Part shown: one piece after another, positions 1-10,480 of the stretch
Position numbering within the stretch: the stretch's first letter is position 1
Layout: each line of letters begins with the position of its first letter
Assembly (NCBI RefSeq): GCF_003389455.1
Contig: NZ_QUAC01000110.1
Span: 1-52,068 of the forward strand
DNA: 52,068 nucleotides
Source: Streptomyces inhibens
GTDB taxonomy: Bacteria > Actinomycetota > Actinomycetes > Streptomycetales > Streptomycetaceae
Reading direction: 5' to 3'
The notes under the pieces: model-generated
What the model saw: only the letters and a program-made list of their open reading frames with translations
Database searches by the model: none
What the model was told of the DNA's origin: nothing
Made by a program: the position numbers and the translations under genes

Positions 1-1159
1 AGCCCTTGGCGTCCTGCCGCGGGCGCTCGGTCCGCTCCGGCGCACTCGTCGACGCGGCCGCGGCCTTGGCGGCGCCGGCCTTGGCGGCCGCCGGCTTGCT
101 CTTACCGGCCTTGCTCGCACCGGCCTTGCTCCCGGTCCCGGCGGCCGGTTCGGCCACCGGGGCGGCCGGCTTCGCCTTCGGCCCCCGCGTCACCCGCGAC
201 TTCGGGGCCGCCTTCGGCTTCGGCGTGTCCTTGGGCTTCGGCGCCACCCGCTCCTCGGGGGCCGTCGGCAGCGCCATCGCCCGGGTCGCGTCGGCCGGCG
301 GCTCCGGCGCCTGTGCCTCGGGGGCGTGGATGACGTCCAGCAGCAGCGCCCGCGCGCCGGCGTCGTCGAGGCGGTTCGCCGGATCCTTCACCAGCAGGCC
401 GTAGATGACCTCTTCCAGTACGCCGGCGTTCTTCGGCGGCTCGACCGGCTCGGTCATCACCGCCGTCAGCGTGGCGATCGCCGACCCCTTGTCGTACGGC
501 GGGACGCCCTCGACGCAGGCGTACAGCAGACCGCCCAGCGACCACATGTCGGCCGGCGGGCCGGGCTTGTGGCCGCGGGCGCGCTCGGGGGAGATGTAGG
601 AGGGAGCGCCGACGAGCATGCCGGTCGAGGTGACGGAGGGGTCGCCCTCGACCTGGGCGATACCGAAGTCGGTCAGCACGACCCGGCCGTCGTCGGACAT
701 CAGGACGTTGGACGGCTTCACATCGCGGTGCAGGATGCCCTCGCCGTGCGCGGAGCGCAGCACGTCGAGCACGGCAAGGCCCACCTCGGCGGCGCGGCGC
801 GGGGTGAGCGGGCCGTCGTCACGGATGACCTCGGCGAGCGAGCGGCCCTCGACCAGCTCCATCACGATCCACGGCCGGTCGTCCTCGTCGACCACGTCGT
901 AGACCGTCACCGCGCCGTTGTTCCGGATCCGGGCGATCGCCTTGGCCTCGCGCAGCGTGCGGGTGATCAGACGACGCTTCTCGTCCTCCTCGACCCCGCC
1001 CGGGAAGCGCAGTTCCTTGACTGCGACCGTACGGCCCAGAACCTCGTCGCGTGCCCGCCAGACGGTACCCATACCGCCCCGGCCGAGAACATCGGCGAGC
1101 CGGTACCGGCCGGCGAGCAGCCTGCCCTCCTTGCCGTCCATCTCGACCTCGTCGCCCAC
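1..1159 (-). CDS. Serine/threonine protein kinase (Hanks type), C-terminus cut by window edge
   Basis: Cytoplasmic eukaryotic-type Ser/Thr kinase. I translated 386 residues of the reverse strand. The Gly-rich loop GRGGMG is at about 26-31, the ATP-binding Lys is K48 (VAVKE), the catalytic loop HRDVKPSN contains D146, and DFG is at 164-166, so the kinase should be active. After about residue 285 the protein becomes a low-complexity Ala/Lys/Pro-rich tail and then leaves the window; no membrane segment has appeared yet. The GTG start is chosen because GAGGGGA lies about 6 nt upstream; an in-frame ATG six codons later is the alternative. It is divergent from the serine hydrolase. It lies where S. 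coelicolor carries a kinase cluster beside the guaB region (recalled synteny). Its substrate is unknown. Confidence 0.93.
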   Translation of the reverse strand, partial: MGDEVEMDGKEGRLLAGRYRLADVLGRGGMGTVWRARDEVLGRTVAVKELRFPGGVEEDEKRRLITRTLREAKAIARIRNNGAVTVYDVVDEDDRPWIVMELVEGRSLAEVIRDDGPLTPRRAAEVGLAVLDVLRSAHGEGILHRDVKPSNVLMSDDGRVVLTDFGIAQVEGDPSVTSTGMLVGAPSYISPERARGHKPGPPADMWSLGGLLYACVEGVPPYDKGSAIATLTAVMTEPVEPPKNAGVLEEVIYGLLVKDPANRLDDAGARALLLDVIHAPEAQAPEPPADATRAMALPTAPEERVAPKPKDTPKPKAAPKSRVTRGPKAKPAAPVAEPAAGTGSKAGASKAGKSKPAAAKAGAAKAAAASTSAPERTERPRQDAKG

Positions 1160-1348
1160 TGAATCCCCTCTGCAATCCAGCCGAGTTGGCAGCTTCGACT
1201 TCCCATCGATCACCAAACTGGCCCAACTCGGACAACCCACCCTGGCAGAGCCTTCATTCTCCCTCATCCGCGGCCATGCGGAAGGCCCGGGTCGGTGCCG
1301 GTCGGTGCCGTGTACCCGTCATGATGGCCCCGACGAACGGGAGTCCCG
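1160..1348. promoter_or_regulatory. Divergent kinase / serine hydrolase intergenic region with 2 x 10-bp tandem repeat
   Basis: This 189-bp spacer must hold the promoters of both divergent genes. A perfect tandem duplication of GTCGGTGCCG lies at 1291-1310, about 40 bp before the hydrolase start. I see no convincing -10/-35 pair or operator, so no site is assigned. Confidence 0.4.
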
Positions 1349-2575
1349 ATGACGATGCGCTCGCCCCGCCCGGCCGCGGCCGGTGCCTTCCCTCCGGCGC
1401 CGTCACCAGCCGGTCACCGCGGCACCACGGTGCGTACCGGCGCGCTGGCCGCCCTGGCCGCGCTGGCCCTGACGGCGTGTACCGGCCAGACCCACTACGC
1501 CCCGATCCTGCCCCTGGAACTCGAACGGCCGCCCGCGACGACCGGGCACGCACTGCACCGTCTGGTCGACGACGGGGCCCCGGGCGCGGCCTCCCTCATC
1601 ACCCGCGTCGGGTTCCCGGCCCCGCGCTTCTCCACGGCCGGCGTGGCCGATCTGCGCAGCGGCCGCAAGATGGGCCCGCTGGACCACTTCCGGGCCGGCA
1701 GCCTCACCAAAACCCTGGTCGCCACGGTGATCCTGCAACTCGTCGCCGAGGGGAAGCTGACCCTGCACGACACCGCGGCCGCGCACCTCCCGCCGGACGT
1801 GCCGGCCACGGGAGAGGGCGACCGCAGCGATCTGCGGAAGGTGACGATCCGCCAGCTGCTGGACCATACGAGTGGCTTGTTCAACTACACCGCGGACCCC
1901 CGGCTCTCGAAGCAGCTGTACGGCAAGGGCTTCGGCGCCCACCGCTACGACAGCCACACCCCGGCGGAGCTGCTGCGGATCGCCCTCAGCCACCCGCCGG
2001 TCGCCGCACCGGGCACCCGTTACGCCTACTCCAACACCAACTACCTCGTCCTCGGCCTGGTCATCAAGGCGGTCACCGGACACCCGTACGCCACGGAGAT
2101 CCGGCGCCGCATCCTCTTCCCCGCCGGGCTCGACCACACCTCCTTCCCCGGCACCGACCCCGCGCTGCCCATGCCGCACGGCCGCGCGTACTCCCGGATC
2201 GGCGACCGGCGGGTGGACGCCACGTCCCTGGACCCCAGCCGGGCCGGCGCGGCCGGCGAGATGGTCACCACCCTGGGCGATCTCAACCGCTTCTTCTCCG
2301 CGCTGCTCGGCGGCAAGTTCCTGGCGCCGCGCCAGATGGCCCAGATACGCAACGAGAAGGGCACCGGCGGCACGTACGGCCTCGGCCTGTACGCGACCGA
2401 GCTGCCCTGCGGCGTCACGGTCTGGGGCCACAGCGGCGATATCAACGGCTCCTTCGCCCAGACCGCGGGCACCGCCGACGGCCGCCACCTGGTCAGCTAC
2501 CGCGTGAACACCGACATCCTGCCCGACCGGGCACACGCCACCGCCGTACTGACGGCGGAGTTCTGCGCGCCCTAG
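1349..2575 (+). CDS. Serine hydrolase of the beta-lactamase / D-Ala-D-Ala carboxypeptidase family, lipoprotein
   Basis: 408 residues. The N-terminal signal ends in the lipobox LTAC (Cys44), so the protein is probably exported and lipid-anchored. The class C beta-lactamase/DD-peptidase signature is complete: SLTK with nucleophile S118 and K121, the Tyr-Ser-Asn motif in YAYSNTNY, the family DHTSGL motif, and a C-terminal GHSG corresponding to the third active-site box. It may trim cell-wall peptides or hydrolyse esters or beta-lactams; sequence alone does not decide. The ATG start follows ACGGGAG at good spacing. It is a single gene, convergent with glpD. Confidence 0.9.
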   Translation: MTMRSPRPAAAGAFPPAPSPAGHRGTTVRTGALAALAALALTACTGQTHYAPILPLELERPPATTGHALHRLVDDGAPGAASLITRVGFPAPRFSTAGVADLRSGRKMGPLDHFRAGSLTKTLVATVILQLVAEGKLTLHDTAAAHLPPDVPATGEGDRSDLRKVTIRQLLDHTSGLFNYTADPRLSKQLYGKGFGAHRYDSHTPAELLRIALSHPPVAAPGTRYAYSNTNYLVLGLVIKAVTGHPYATEIRRRILFPAGLDHTSFPGTDPALPMPHGRAYSRIGDRRVDATSLDPSRAGAAGEMVTTLGDLNRFFSALLGGKFLAPRQMAQIRNEKGTGGTYGLGLYATELPCGVTVWGHSGDINGSFAQTAGTADGRHLVSYRVNTDILPDRAHATAVLTAEFCAP

Positions 2576-2607
2576 GGTCTTTCCGGCCCTGATCCGCCGG
2601 ACGCGCC

Positions 2608-4314
2608 CTAGAGCGGCACGATGTCCGGCGCCCCCAACCGCGCCGCATCCGCCGTCAGATCGTCCGGCTGCCGCTGGGATTCGCGCTCCGCCTCGACCCG
2701 CTTCTGGTAGTGCGCGATCTCCTTCTCGATCTGGTCGCTGTCCCAGCCCAGCGCCGGCGCGATCAGCTCGGCCACCTCGCGGGCGCTGCGGGTGCCCCGG
2801 TCGAAGGTCTCGATGGAGATACGGGTACGCCGGGTCAGCACGTCGTCGAGATGCCGGGCGCCCTCGTGCGTACAGGCGTAGACCGCCTCGGCGCGCAGAT
2901 AGTCGTCCGCGGCCGCCAGCGGTTCGCCCAGTGAGGGATCGGCCACCACCAGCTCCAGCAGCTCCTCGGCGAGCGAGCCGTAGCGGTTCAACAGATGCTC
3001 GATGCGCGCCACATGCAGTCCGGTGCGCGCCGCGATCCGGGCCCGCGCGTTCCACAGCGCCTTGTAGCCCTCGGCCCCGACCAGCGGCACATCCTCGGTG
3101 ACACACTCGGCGACCCTCTGGTCCAGGCCGTGCACCGCCTCGTCCACCGCGTCCTTGGCCATCACCCGGTACGTCGTGTACTTGCCGCCGGCGACCACCA
3201 CCAGGCCGGGCACCGGATGCGCGACCGTGTGCTCACGCGACAGCTTGCTGGTGGCGTCCGACTCACCGGCCAGCAACGGCCGCAGCCCCGCGTACACGCC
3301 TTCCACGTCATCCCTGGTCAGCGGCGTCGCCAGCACCGAGTTCACATGCTCCAGCAGATAGTCGATATCCGCGCTGGAGGCCGCCGGATGGGCCTTGTCC
3401 AGATCCCAGTCGGTGTCCGTCGTGCCCACGATCCAGTGCCGTCCCCACGGGATGACGAACAGGACGCTCTTCTCCGTCCGCAGGATCAGCCCGGTCGTCG
3501 AATGGATCCGGTCCTTGGGTACAACCAGGTGAATTCCCTTCGATGCGCGGACGTGGAACTGCCCGCGCTCACCGATCAGCGCCTGGGTGTCGTCCGTCCA
3601 CACACCGGTGGCATTGACGATCTGCCGCGCCCGGACCTCGTAGTCCAGGCCCCCCTCGACGTCCTGCACCCGCGCGCCGACCACCCGCTCGCCCTCGCGC
3701 AGAAAACCCACCACGCGCGCCCGGTTGGCGACCTGTGCGCCATAGGCGGCCGCGGTCCGCACGATCGTCGCCACATACCGCGCGTCGTCCATCTGCGCGT
3801 CGTAGTACTGCAACGCGCCGACCAGCGCGTCCTTCTTCAGGCAGGGCGCCACCCGCAGCGCCCGCTTGTGCGACAGATGCCGGTGTACGGGCAGCCCGCG
3901 GCCGTGCCCCGACGAGATCGACATCCCGTCGTACAGCGCCACACCCGCGCCCGCGTACCAGCGCTCCCAGCCCTTGTGCTGCAACGGATACAGGAACGGC
4001 ACCGGCTTGACCAGATGCGGCGCCAGCCGCTCCAGCAACAGCCCCCGCTCCTTCAACGCCTCCCGCACCAGCGCGAAGTCCAGCATTTCCAGATACCGCA
4101 GACCGCCGTGGATGAGCTTGCTCGACCGGCTGGACGTGCCCGAGGCCCAGTCGCGCGCCTCGACCAGTCCGGTGGACAGGCCGCGCGTCGCCGCGTCCAG
4201 AGCGGTCCCCGCGCCGACGACTCCGCCGCCGACCACGAGAATGTCCAGCTCCCGCTCCGCCATTCGGGCGAGCGCCTCGGCCCGCTGCGCCGGTCCCAGT
4301 ATCGCTGTCTTCAC
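2608..4314 (-). CDS. glpD: Glycerol-3-phosphate dehydrogenase, FAD-dependent (aerobic type)
   Basis: 568 residues. It oxidises sn-glycerol 3-phosphate to dihydroxyacetone phosphate, passing electrons through FAD to the quinone pool at the membrane. The N-terminal Rossmann motif ILVVGGGVVGAG binds FAD, followed by SGTSSRSSKLIHGGLRYLE, typical of GlpD. A C-terminal DAO_C-like domain occupies about residues 400-540. A GTG start is preferred because GGGAGG lies 5 nt upstream; an in-frame start 28 codons earlier adds a segment with no resemblance to the family. The gene is divergent from the nucleotide-sugar-dehydrogenase-like gene. No glpF or glpK is in the window. Confidence 0.95.
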   Translation of the reverse strand: MKTAILGPAQRAEALARMAERELDILVVGGGVVGAGTALDAATRGLSTGLVEARDWASGTSSRSSKLIHGGLRYLEMLDFALVREALKERGLLLERLAPHLVKPVPFLYPLQHKGWERWYAGAGVALYDGMSISSGHGRGLPVHRHLSHKRALRVAPCLKKDALVGALQYYDAQMDDARYVATIVRTAAAYGAQVANRARVVGFLREGERVVGARVQDVEGGLDYEVRARQIVNATGVWTDDTQALIGERGQFHVRASKGIHLVVPKDRIHSTTGLILRTEKSVLFVIPWGRHWIVGTTDTDWDLDKAHPAASSADIDYLLEHVNSVLATPLTRDDVEGVYAGLRPLLAGESDATSKLSREHTVAHPVPGLVVVAGGKYTTYRVMAKDAVDEAVHGLDQRVAECVTEDVPLVGAEGYKALWNARARIAARTGLHVARIEHLLNRYGSLAEELLELVVADPSLGEPLAAADDYLRAEAVYACTHEGARHLDDVLTRRTRISIETFDRGTRSAREVAELIAPALGWDSDQIEKEIAHYQKRVEAERESQRQPDDLTADAARLGAPDIVPL

Positions 4315-4505
4315 CGCTGCCTCCCGCTGTGATCGGGGCCACACCCCCCGTCCGTCGATTCTGTCCGCGCTACGTGTCGGTATCCACCCTCCGCTCACGG
4401 CGGCAACACCCCGCCACCTTGATCCACCAATCCCTATTCTGGGCCAAATGTCGGCTTAGTCTACTTATGCGCCATCCGGAATCGCTCGGGAAGGACGGCC
4501 GCAGC

Positions 4506-5753
4506 ATGCCCGCAGATCTCGCCGTCATCGGACTCGGTCACCTCGGCCTCCCCCTCGCCCAGGCCGCCACCACCGCCGGCGTCGGCACCCTCGGCTACGA
4601 CCCCGACCCGCACGCCGCCGCCCTCTCCGGCGCCGACGGGCCACTGACCGCCATCGAACTCCGCCGCCTGCTCTCCGCCGGCTTCCGCACCACCAACGAC
4701 CCCACCGCCCTCGGCCGGGTCCGTACCGCCGTCATCTGCGCGCCCACGCCACTCGGCGAGGACCGCGCCCTGGACCTGACCGCCGTCGCCGACGCCGCCC
4801 GCACACTCGCCGCACATCTGCGCCCGCACACCACGGTGATCCTCGAATCCACCGCGTACCCGGGCACCACCGAGGAATTCCTGCGCCCGCTCCTCGAAGA
4901 GGGCTCAGGCCTCACCGCCGGCCGCGACTTCCACCTCGCCTGCTCCCCCGGCCGCCACGACCCCGGCAACCGCACCCACCGCTACGCCAACACCCCCAAG
5001 GTCATCGGCGGCCTCACCCCCGCCTGCACGGAGGCGGCCGCCGCCTTCTACAGCCGCCTCACCGACAAGGTCGTCCGCGCCCGGGGCCCCCGCGAGGCCG
5101 AGACCGCCAAACTCCTGGAGACCAACTACCGCCACATCAACATCGCCCTGATGAACGAGATGGCGGTCTTCTGCCACGACATCGGCGTCGACCTGTGGGA
5201 CGTCATCCGCTGCGCCGAGACCAAGCCGTTCGGCTTCCAGTCCTTCCGCCCCGGCCCCGGCGTAGGCGGCCACGCCGCCCCCATCGACCCCAACTACCTT
5301 GCCTACAAAGGCCGTTCGATGGGCCACCCGCTCCGCATGGTCGAACTCGCCCAAGAGGTCAACGGCCGGATGCCGCGCTATGTCATCCAACGCTGCGCCA
5401 CCCTCCTCAACGAACACGGCAAGTCCGCCCGCGGCGCACGCGTACTGCTCCTCGGCGTCACCTACAAGCCGGACATCGGCGACCAAGCGGGCTCCCCGGC
5501 CCGTGAAATCGCCTCCCGCCTGATGGAACTGGGCGCGCACCTCACCTACCACGACCCGTACATCCCCCAGTGGAACGTCCTGGGCCGCCCCGTCCCCCGC
5601 GCCGACTCCCTCTACGAGGCCGCCGCCGCCGCGGACCTGACGGTGCTGCTCCAGCCCCATCGCACCTACGACCTCCAGGGCCTGTCGGTAAAGGCCCAGC
5701 TCCTCCTCGACACACGGGGCGCCACCCCGACGGGCGCGGCCCATCGGCTGTGA
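4506..5753 (+). CDS. UDP-glucose/GDP-mannose dehydrogenase family protein lacking the catalytic Cys
   Basis: 415 residues. The family (Ugd, WecC, WbpA) oxidises the C6 hydroxyl of nucleotide sugars to a carboxylate in two NAD-dependent steps via a thiohemiacetal on a conserved Cys. Seen here: the N-terminal NAD motif GLGHLGLP, the central helical segment with AETAKLLETNYRHINIALMNE, and the C-terminal domain (LLGVTYKPDIGDQAGSP). The active-site signature, normally GGHCxPxDP, reads GGHAAPIDP, with Ala257 (GCC) where Cys is required. It may be a non-canonical enzyme, a regulatory protein or inactive. The ATG start is set by the NAD motif and GGAAGGA about 10 nt upstream; an ATG at 4467 would add 13 residues. 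Confidence 0.9.
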   Translation: MPADLAVIGLGHLGLPLAQAATTAGVGTLGYDPDPHAAALSGADGPLTAIELRRLLSAGFRTTNDPTALGRVRTAVICAPTPLGEDRALDLTAVADAARTLAAHLRPHTTVILESTAYPGTTEEFLRPLLEEGSGLTAGRDFHLACSPGRHDPGNRTHRYANTPKVIGGLTPACTEAAAAFYSRLTDKVVRARGPREAETAKLLETNYRHINIALMNEMAVFCHDIGVDLWDVIRCAETKPFGFQSFRPGPGVGGHAAPIDPNYLAYKGRSMGHPLRMVELAQEVNGRMPRYVIQRCATLLNEHGKSARGARVLLLGVTYKPDIGDQAGSPAREIASRLMELGAHLTYHDPYIPQWNVLGRPVPRADSLYEAAAAADLTVLLQPHRTYDLQGLSVKAQLLLDTRGATPTGAAHRL

Positions 5754-5772
5754 GCCGCCCCTGGCAGAAACC

Positions 5773-5812
5773 GCAGAAGCTCGGCCGCGCCGTGGCGCGA
5801 CCGAGCTTCTGC
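5773..5812. terminator. Bidirectional hairpin terminator between two convergent genes
   Basis: GCAGAAGCTCGG pairs with CCGAGCTTCTGC (12 bp). After one mismatch the stem continues as CGCGCC-gt-GGCGCG. It lies 20 bp after the dehydrogenase-like gene and 18 bp before the end of the convergent guaB paralogue, so it can serve both. Confidence 0.85.
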
Positions 5813-5829
5813 TGTGGGGACTGCGGGAA

Positions 5830-6948
5830 CTACCGCCGGTGAGGCGCGACCGTGACCTCGACCCGCTGGAACTCCTTGAGTTCCGAGTAGCCGGTGGTGG
5901 CCATCGCCCGGCGCAGCGCACCGAAGAAGTTCATGGAGCCGTCCGGGGTCGTGGACGGCCCGAGCAGCACCTCCTCGGTCGTGCCGACCGCACCGAGGTC
6001 CATCCGCTTGCCGCGCGGCACGTCCTCGTGGACCGCCTCCATGCCCCAGTGGTGGCCACGGCCCGGCGCGTCCGTGGCGCGGGCCAGCGGGGAGCCCATC
6101 ATCACCGCGTCCGCACCGCAGGCGATCGCCTTCGGGAGGTCACCCGACCAGCCCACACCGCCGTCGGCGATGACGTGGACATAGCGGCCGCCGGACTCGT
6201 CCATGTAGTCGCGGCGCGCGGCGGCGACATCGGCGACCGCGGTCGCCATCGGGACCTGGATGCCGAGGACGTTACGGGTGGTGTGCGCGGCGCCGCCGCC
6301 GAAGCCGACCAGCACACCGGCCGCGCCGGTACGCATCAGGTGCAGCGCCGCGGTGTACGTGGCGCAGCCGCCGACGATGACCGGGACGTCCAGCTCGTAG
6401 ATGAACTGCTTGAGGTTCAGCGGCTCGGCCGCGGAGGAGACGTGCTCGGCGGAGACCGTCGTCCCGCGGATCACGAAGATGTCGACACCGGCGTCGACAA
6501 CGGCCTTGGAGAACTGCGCGGTGCGCTGCGGGGAGAGCGCGGCGGCGGTCACGACGCCCGCGTCGCGCACCTCCTTGATGCGCTGCCCGATCAGCTCTTC
6601 CTTGATCGGCGCGGCGTAGATCTCCTGCAACCGCTTGGTGGCCGTGGCGCCGTCCAACTCCGCGATCTCGGCGAGCAGCGGCTCCGGGTCCTCGTACCGG
6701 GTCCACAGACCCTCCAGGTTGAGGACGCCCAGACCGCCCAGCTCACCGATGCGGATCGCGGTCTGCGGAGAGACCACCGAGTCCATGGGAGCGGCCAGGA
6801 ACGGCAGCTCAAAACGGTAGGCGTCGATCTGCCAGGCGATCGAGACCTCCTTCGGGTCGCGGGTGCGGCGACTGGGTACGACGGCGATGTCGTCGAATGC
6901 GTATGCCCGGCGGCCGCGCTTGCCGCGCCCGATCTCGATCTCAGTCAC
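5830..6948 (-). CDS. guaB3: GuaB3-family IMP dehydrogenase-related protein
   Basis: 372 residues. A (beta/alpha)8 barrel of the IMPDH/GMP reductase superfamily without the CBS pair of authentic IMPDH; corresponds to the short guaB paralogue (Rv3410c-type) beside guaB2 in actinobacteria. Barrel motifs seen: FLAAPMDSVVS (50-60), VPVIVGG (188-194), HVIADGGVGWSGDLPKAIACGADAVMMGS. The loop that is GSxCTTR in IMPDH reads GGGAAHTTR, placing His222 where the nucleophilic Cys belongs. The biochemical role is therefore uncertain. It lies downstream of guaB on the same strand, separated by a strong hairpin, so independent transcription is likely. Confidence 0.85.
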   Translation of the reverse strand: MTEIEIGRGKRGRRAYAFDDIAVVPSRRTRDPKEVSIAWQIDAYRFELPFLAAPMDSVVSPQTAIRIGELGGLGVLNLEGLWTRYEDPEPLLAEIAELDGATATKRLQEIYAAPIKEELIGQRIKEVRDAGVVTAAALSPQRTAQFSKAVVDAGVDIFVIRGTTVSAEHVSSAAEPLNLKQFIYELDVPVIVGGCATYTAALHLMRTGAAGVLVGFGGGAAHTTRNVLGIQVPMATAVADVAAARRDYMDESGGRYVHVIADGGVGWSGDLPKAIACGADAVMMGSPLARATDAPGRGHHWGMEAVHEDVPRGKRMDLGAVGTTEEVLLGPSTTPDGSMNFFGALRRAMATTGYSELKEFQRVEVTVAPHRR

Positions 6949-6998
6949 GTGTGTGGCCTTTCCCTCTACGTCTGCCGTTCCAGTATCCCCGACACATC

Positions 6999-7031
6999 GA
7001 AGCCCGCGGCCGGGGTGCGGCCGCGGGCTTC
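6999..7031 (-). terminator. Terminator downstream of guaB
   Basis: A perfect 13-bp stem, GAAGCCCGCGGCC / GGCCGCGGGCTTC, with a 7-nt loop lies 34 bp after the guaB stop and before the guaB paralogue. Confidence 0.8.
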
Positions 7032-7064
7032 GGCGTCGCGTACGGGCAAGCCCGTACGCGCAGG

Positions 7065-8591
<1,527 letters not shown>

Positions 8592-8705
8592 TCAGCGCGG
8601 ACTCCCATGCTAACGGCCTAAAGAAGTGTCCCAATCCACGAGCGATGAGGGCCTCGTCACTTGTGCCTTTCTACGGCGATTTCTCGCCGCCTACGGCAGG
8701 GGCCG

Positions 8706-9374
8706 TTACTGCTCGGCGAGCGCCCGCAGCCTGCTCAGCGCACGGTGCTGGGCGACCCGTACGGCACCGGGCGACATCCCCAGCATCTGCCCGGTCTCCT
8801 CGGCCGTCAGACCGACGGCGACCCGCAGCAGCACCAGCTCGCGCTGATTCTCCGGAAGATTGGCCAGCAGCTTCTTGGCCCACTCGGCGTCGCTGCTCAG
8901 CAGCGCCCGCTCCTCGGGGCCCAGAGAGTCGTCCGGCTGTTCGGGCATCTCGTCGGACGGCACGGCCGTGCTGCCCGGATGCCGCATCGCGGCGCGCTGC
9001 AGATCGGCGACCTTGTGGCCGGCGATGGCGAAGACGAACGCCTCGAACGGCTTGCCGGTGTCGCGGTAGCGCGGCAGCGCGCAGAGCACCGCGACACACA
9101 CTTCCTGCGCCAGATCCTCGACGAAGTGCCGGGCGTCACCCGGCAGCCTCGACAGCCGGGTGCGGCAGTAGCGCAGGGCGAGGGGGTGCACATGAGCCAG
9201 CAGGTCATGGGTGGCCCGCTGGTCTCCCTCGACGGCGCGTGCGACGAGATCGCCGATCTCCTGCTTCCCGTCATCGCGCATCGGTCCATGGTGCCTTGGC
9301 GCCGCACGATCCGCGGCACCAGGTCCGTGCTTGTGCACTGAAGCGTTATGCGCGGCAGGTGCGCCGGCTGTCAT
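8706..9374 (-). CDS. ECF-like RNA polymerase sigma factor (SigD/ShbA type)
   Basis: 222 residues. Sigma region 2 is seen at [42 protein letters not shown], and region 4 with its helix-turn-helix at [45 protein letters not shown]. Position beside bldM, whiD and guaB equals M. tuberculosis sigD, and the Streptomyces orthologue there is, as I recall, ShbA, which drives the principal sigma gene hrdB. The ATG start was chosen for GGGGAGG 9 nt upstream; other in-frame ATGs at 9425 and 9281 have poorer sites. No anti-sigma gene is adjacent. The N-terminal 30 residues are His/Ala-rich and poorly constrained. Confidence 0.88.
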   Translation of the reverse strand: MTAGAPAAHNASVHKHGPGAADRAAPRHHGPMRDDGKQEIGDLVARAVEGDQRATHDLLAHVHPLALRYCRTRLSRLPGDARHFVEDLAQEVCVAVLCALPRYRDTGKPFEAFVFAIAGHKVADLQRAAMRHPGSTAVPSDEMPEQPDDSLGPEERALLSSDAEWAKKLLANLPENQRELVLLRVAVGLTAEETGQMLGMSPGAVRVAQHRALSRLRALAEQ

Positions 9375-9498
9375 GTCCTGCGCCCTCCCCTCGTGCCCGA
9401 CCGACCCGTCCCCGAGGAACTCCATACCTCAAGGATGCGGCACCGCGCGGGGAATCGGACCGCCGTCGCACGCGGGCGGCTTGCGGGGCACCATGTCG

Positions 9499-9524
9499 CC
9501 CCGCCCGCCGCAGGGCGGGCGGGG
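9499..9524 (-). terminator. Terminator downstream of bldM
   Basis: An 11-bp G+C stem (CCCCGCCCGCC / GGCGGGCGGGG) with loop GCAG lies 38 bp after the bldM stop. It separates bldM from the sigma-factor gene. Confidence 0.75.
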
Positions 9525-9561
9525 ATCTTCACTCCCCCGCATCGCTGCACGTCACAACGCC

Positions 9562-10173
9562 TTAGCGGACCAGTCCCCAGCGGAAGCCCAGGGCCACCGC
9601 ATGCGCCCGGTCCGAGGCGCCGAGTTTCTTGAAAAGGCGCCGCGCGTGGGTTTTGACCGTGTCCTCGGAGAGAAAAAGCTCACGCCCGATCTCGGCGTTC
9701 GACCGGCCGTGGCTCATGCCCTCCAGGACCTGGATCTCGCGCGCGGTCAGCGTCGGCGCGGCCCCCATCTCGGCGGACCGCAGCCGGCGCGGGGCGAGCC
9801 GCCACGTCGGGTCGGCCAGCGCCTGGGTCACCGTCGCCCGCAGTTCGGCGCGCGAGGCGTCCTTGTGCAGATAGCCGCGGGCACCGGCGGCGACCGCGAG
9901 CGCGACACCGTCCAGATCCTCGGCCACCGTGAGCATGATGATTCGGGCGCCGGGGTCGGCGGACAGCAGCCGGCGCACGGTCTCGACACCGCCGAGACCG
10001 GGCATCCGTACGTCCATCAAAATCAGGTCCGAGCGATCGGCACCCCAGCGGCGGAGGACTTCCTCGCCGTTGGCCGCGGTCGTCACACGCTCGACGCCGG
10101 GCACGGTCGCAACCGCCCGACGGAGCGCCTCTCGGGCAAGCGGGGAGTCGTCGCAGACGAGGACGGATGTCAT
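9562..10173 (-). CDS. bldM: Developmental response regulator BldM
   Basis: 203 residues, the length I recall for S. coelicolor BldM. It is an orphan NarL/FixJ-type regulator required for aerial hyphae, which acts as a homodimer and as a heterodimer with WhiI. The receiver domain (1-120) has acidic D8 and D9 and the phosphoacceptor-position D54 (LILMDVRMPG). The C-terminal LuxR-type HTH reads LTAREIQVLEGMSHGRSNAEIGRELFLSEDTVKTHARRLFKKLGASDR. The ATG follows GGAGGA by 6 nt; an upstream in-frame start would add 43 unrelated residues. It is divergent from whiD, and no histidine kinase is adjacent. Confidence 0.95.
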   Translation of the reverse strand: MTSVLVCDDSPLAREALRRAVATVPGVERVTTAANGEEVLRRWGADRSDLILMDVRMPGLGGVETVRRLLSADPGARIIMLTVAEDLDGVALAVAAGARGYLHKDASRAELRATVTQALADPTWRLAPRRLRSAEMGAAPTLTAREIQVLEGMSHGRSNAEIGRELFLSEDTVKTHARRLFKKLGASDRAHAVALGFRWGLVR

Positions 10174-10452
10174 GACCGTCCTCCGCAGCTGATGCGCGTC
10201 ACCTTGAGCCTCCAGGCTGGTACGTATCGTCACCTGTGCGATTGACGGCCGCTCGGACATCTGCCCGAGGGCTACCTCTGCCAATCGCCTCCGCACACTC
10301 AACGACGGTCACTCGAAAGAGTTACGGCTTCGGCGACCGAGTTCAGCACGCTCCGTAAGGAGCCGGATACGCAGACGACTCATCGGGCGACCGGCATCCG
10401 CGCGTGCACCCTATGCCCTATTTGGCTCTCTTTCTTCCATTTTCGCGTTGAC

Positions 10453-10478
10453 TATGACTAGATTCGCAATGAGTCATA
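10453..10478. promoter_or_regulatory. Inverted repeat upstream of whiD (distal)
   Basis: TATGACT-N12-AGTCATA is a perfect 7-bp dyad whose half-sites are centred 19 bp apart. This geometry suits a dimeric DNA-binding protein. It lies about 77 bp before the whiD ATG. The protein that would bind it is unknown. Confidence 0.5.
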
Positions 10479-10480
10479 TT

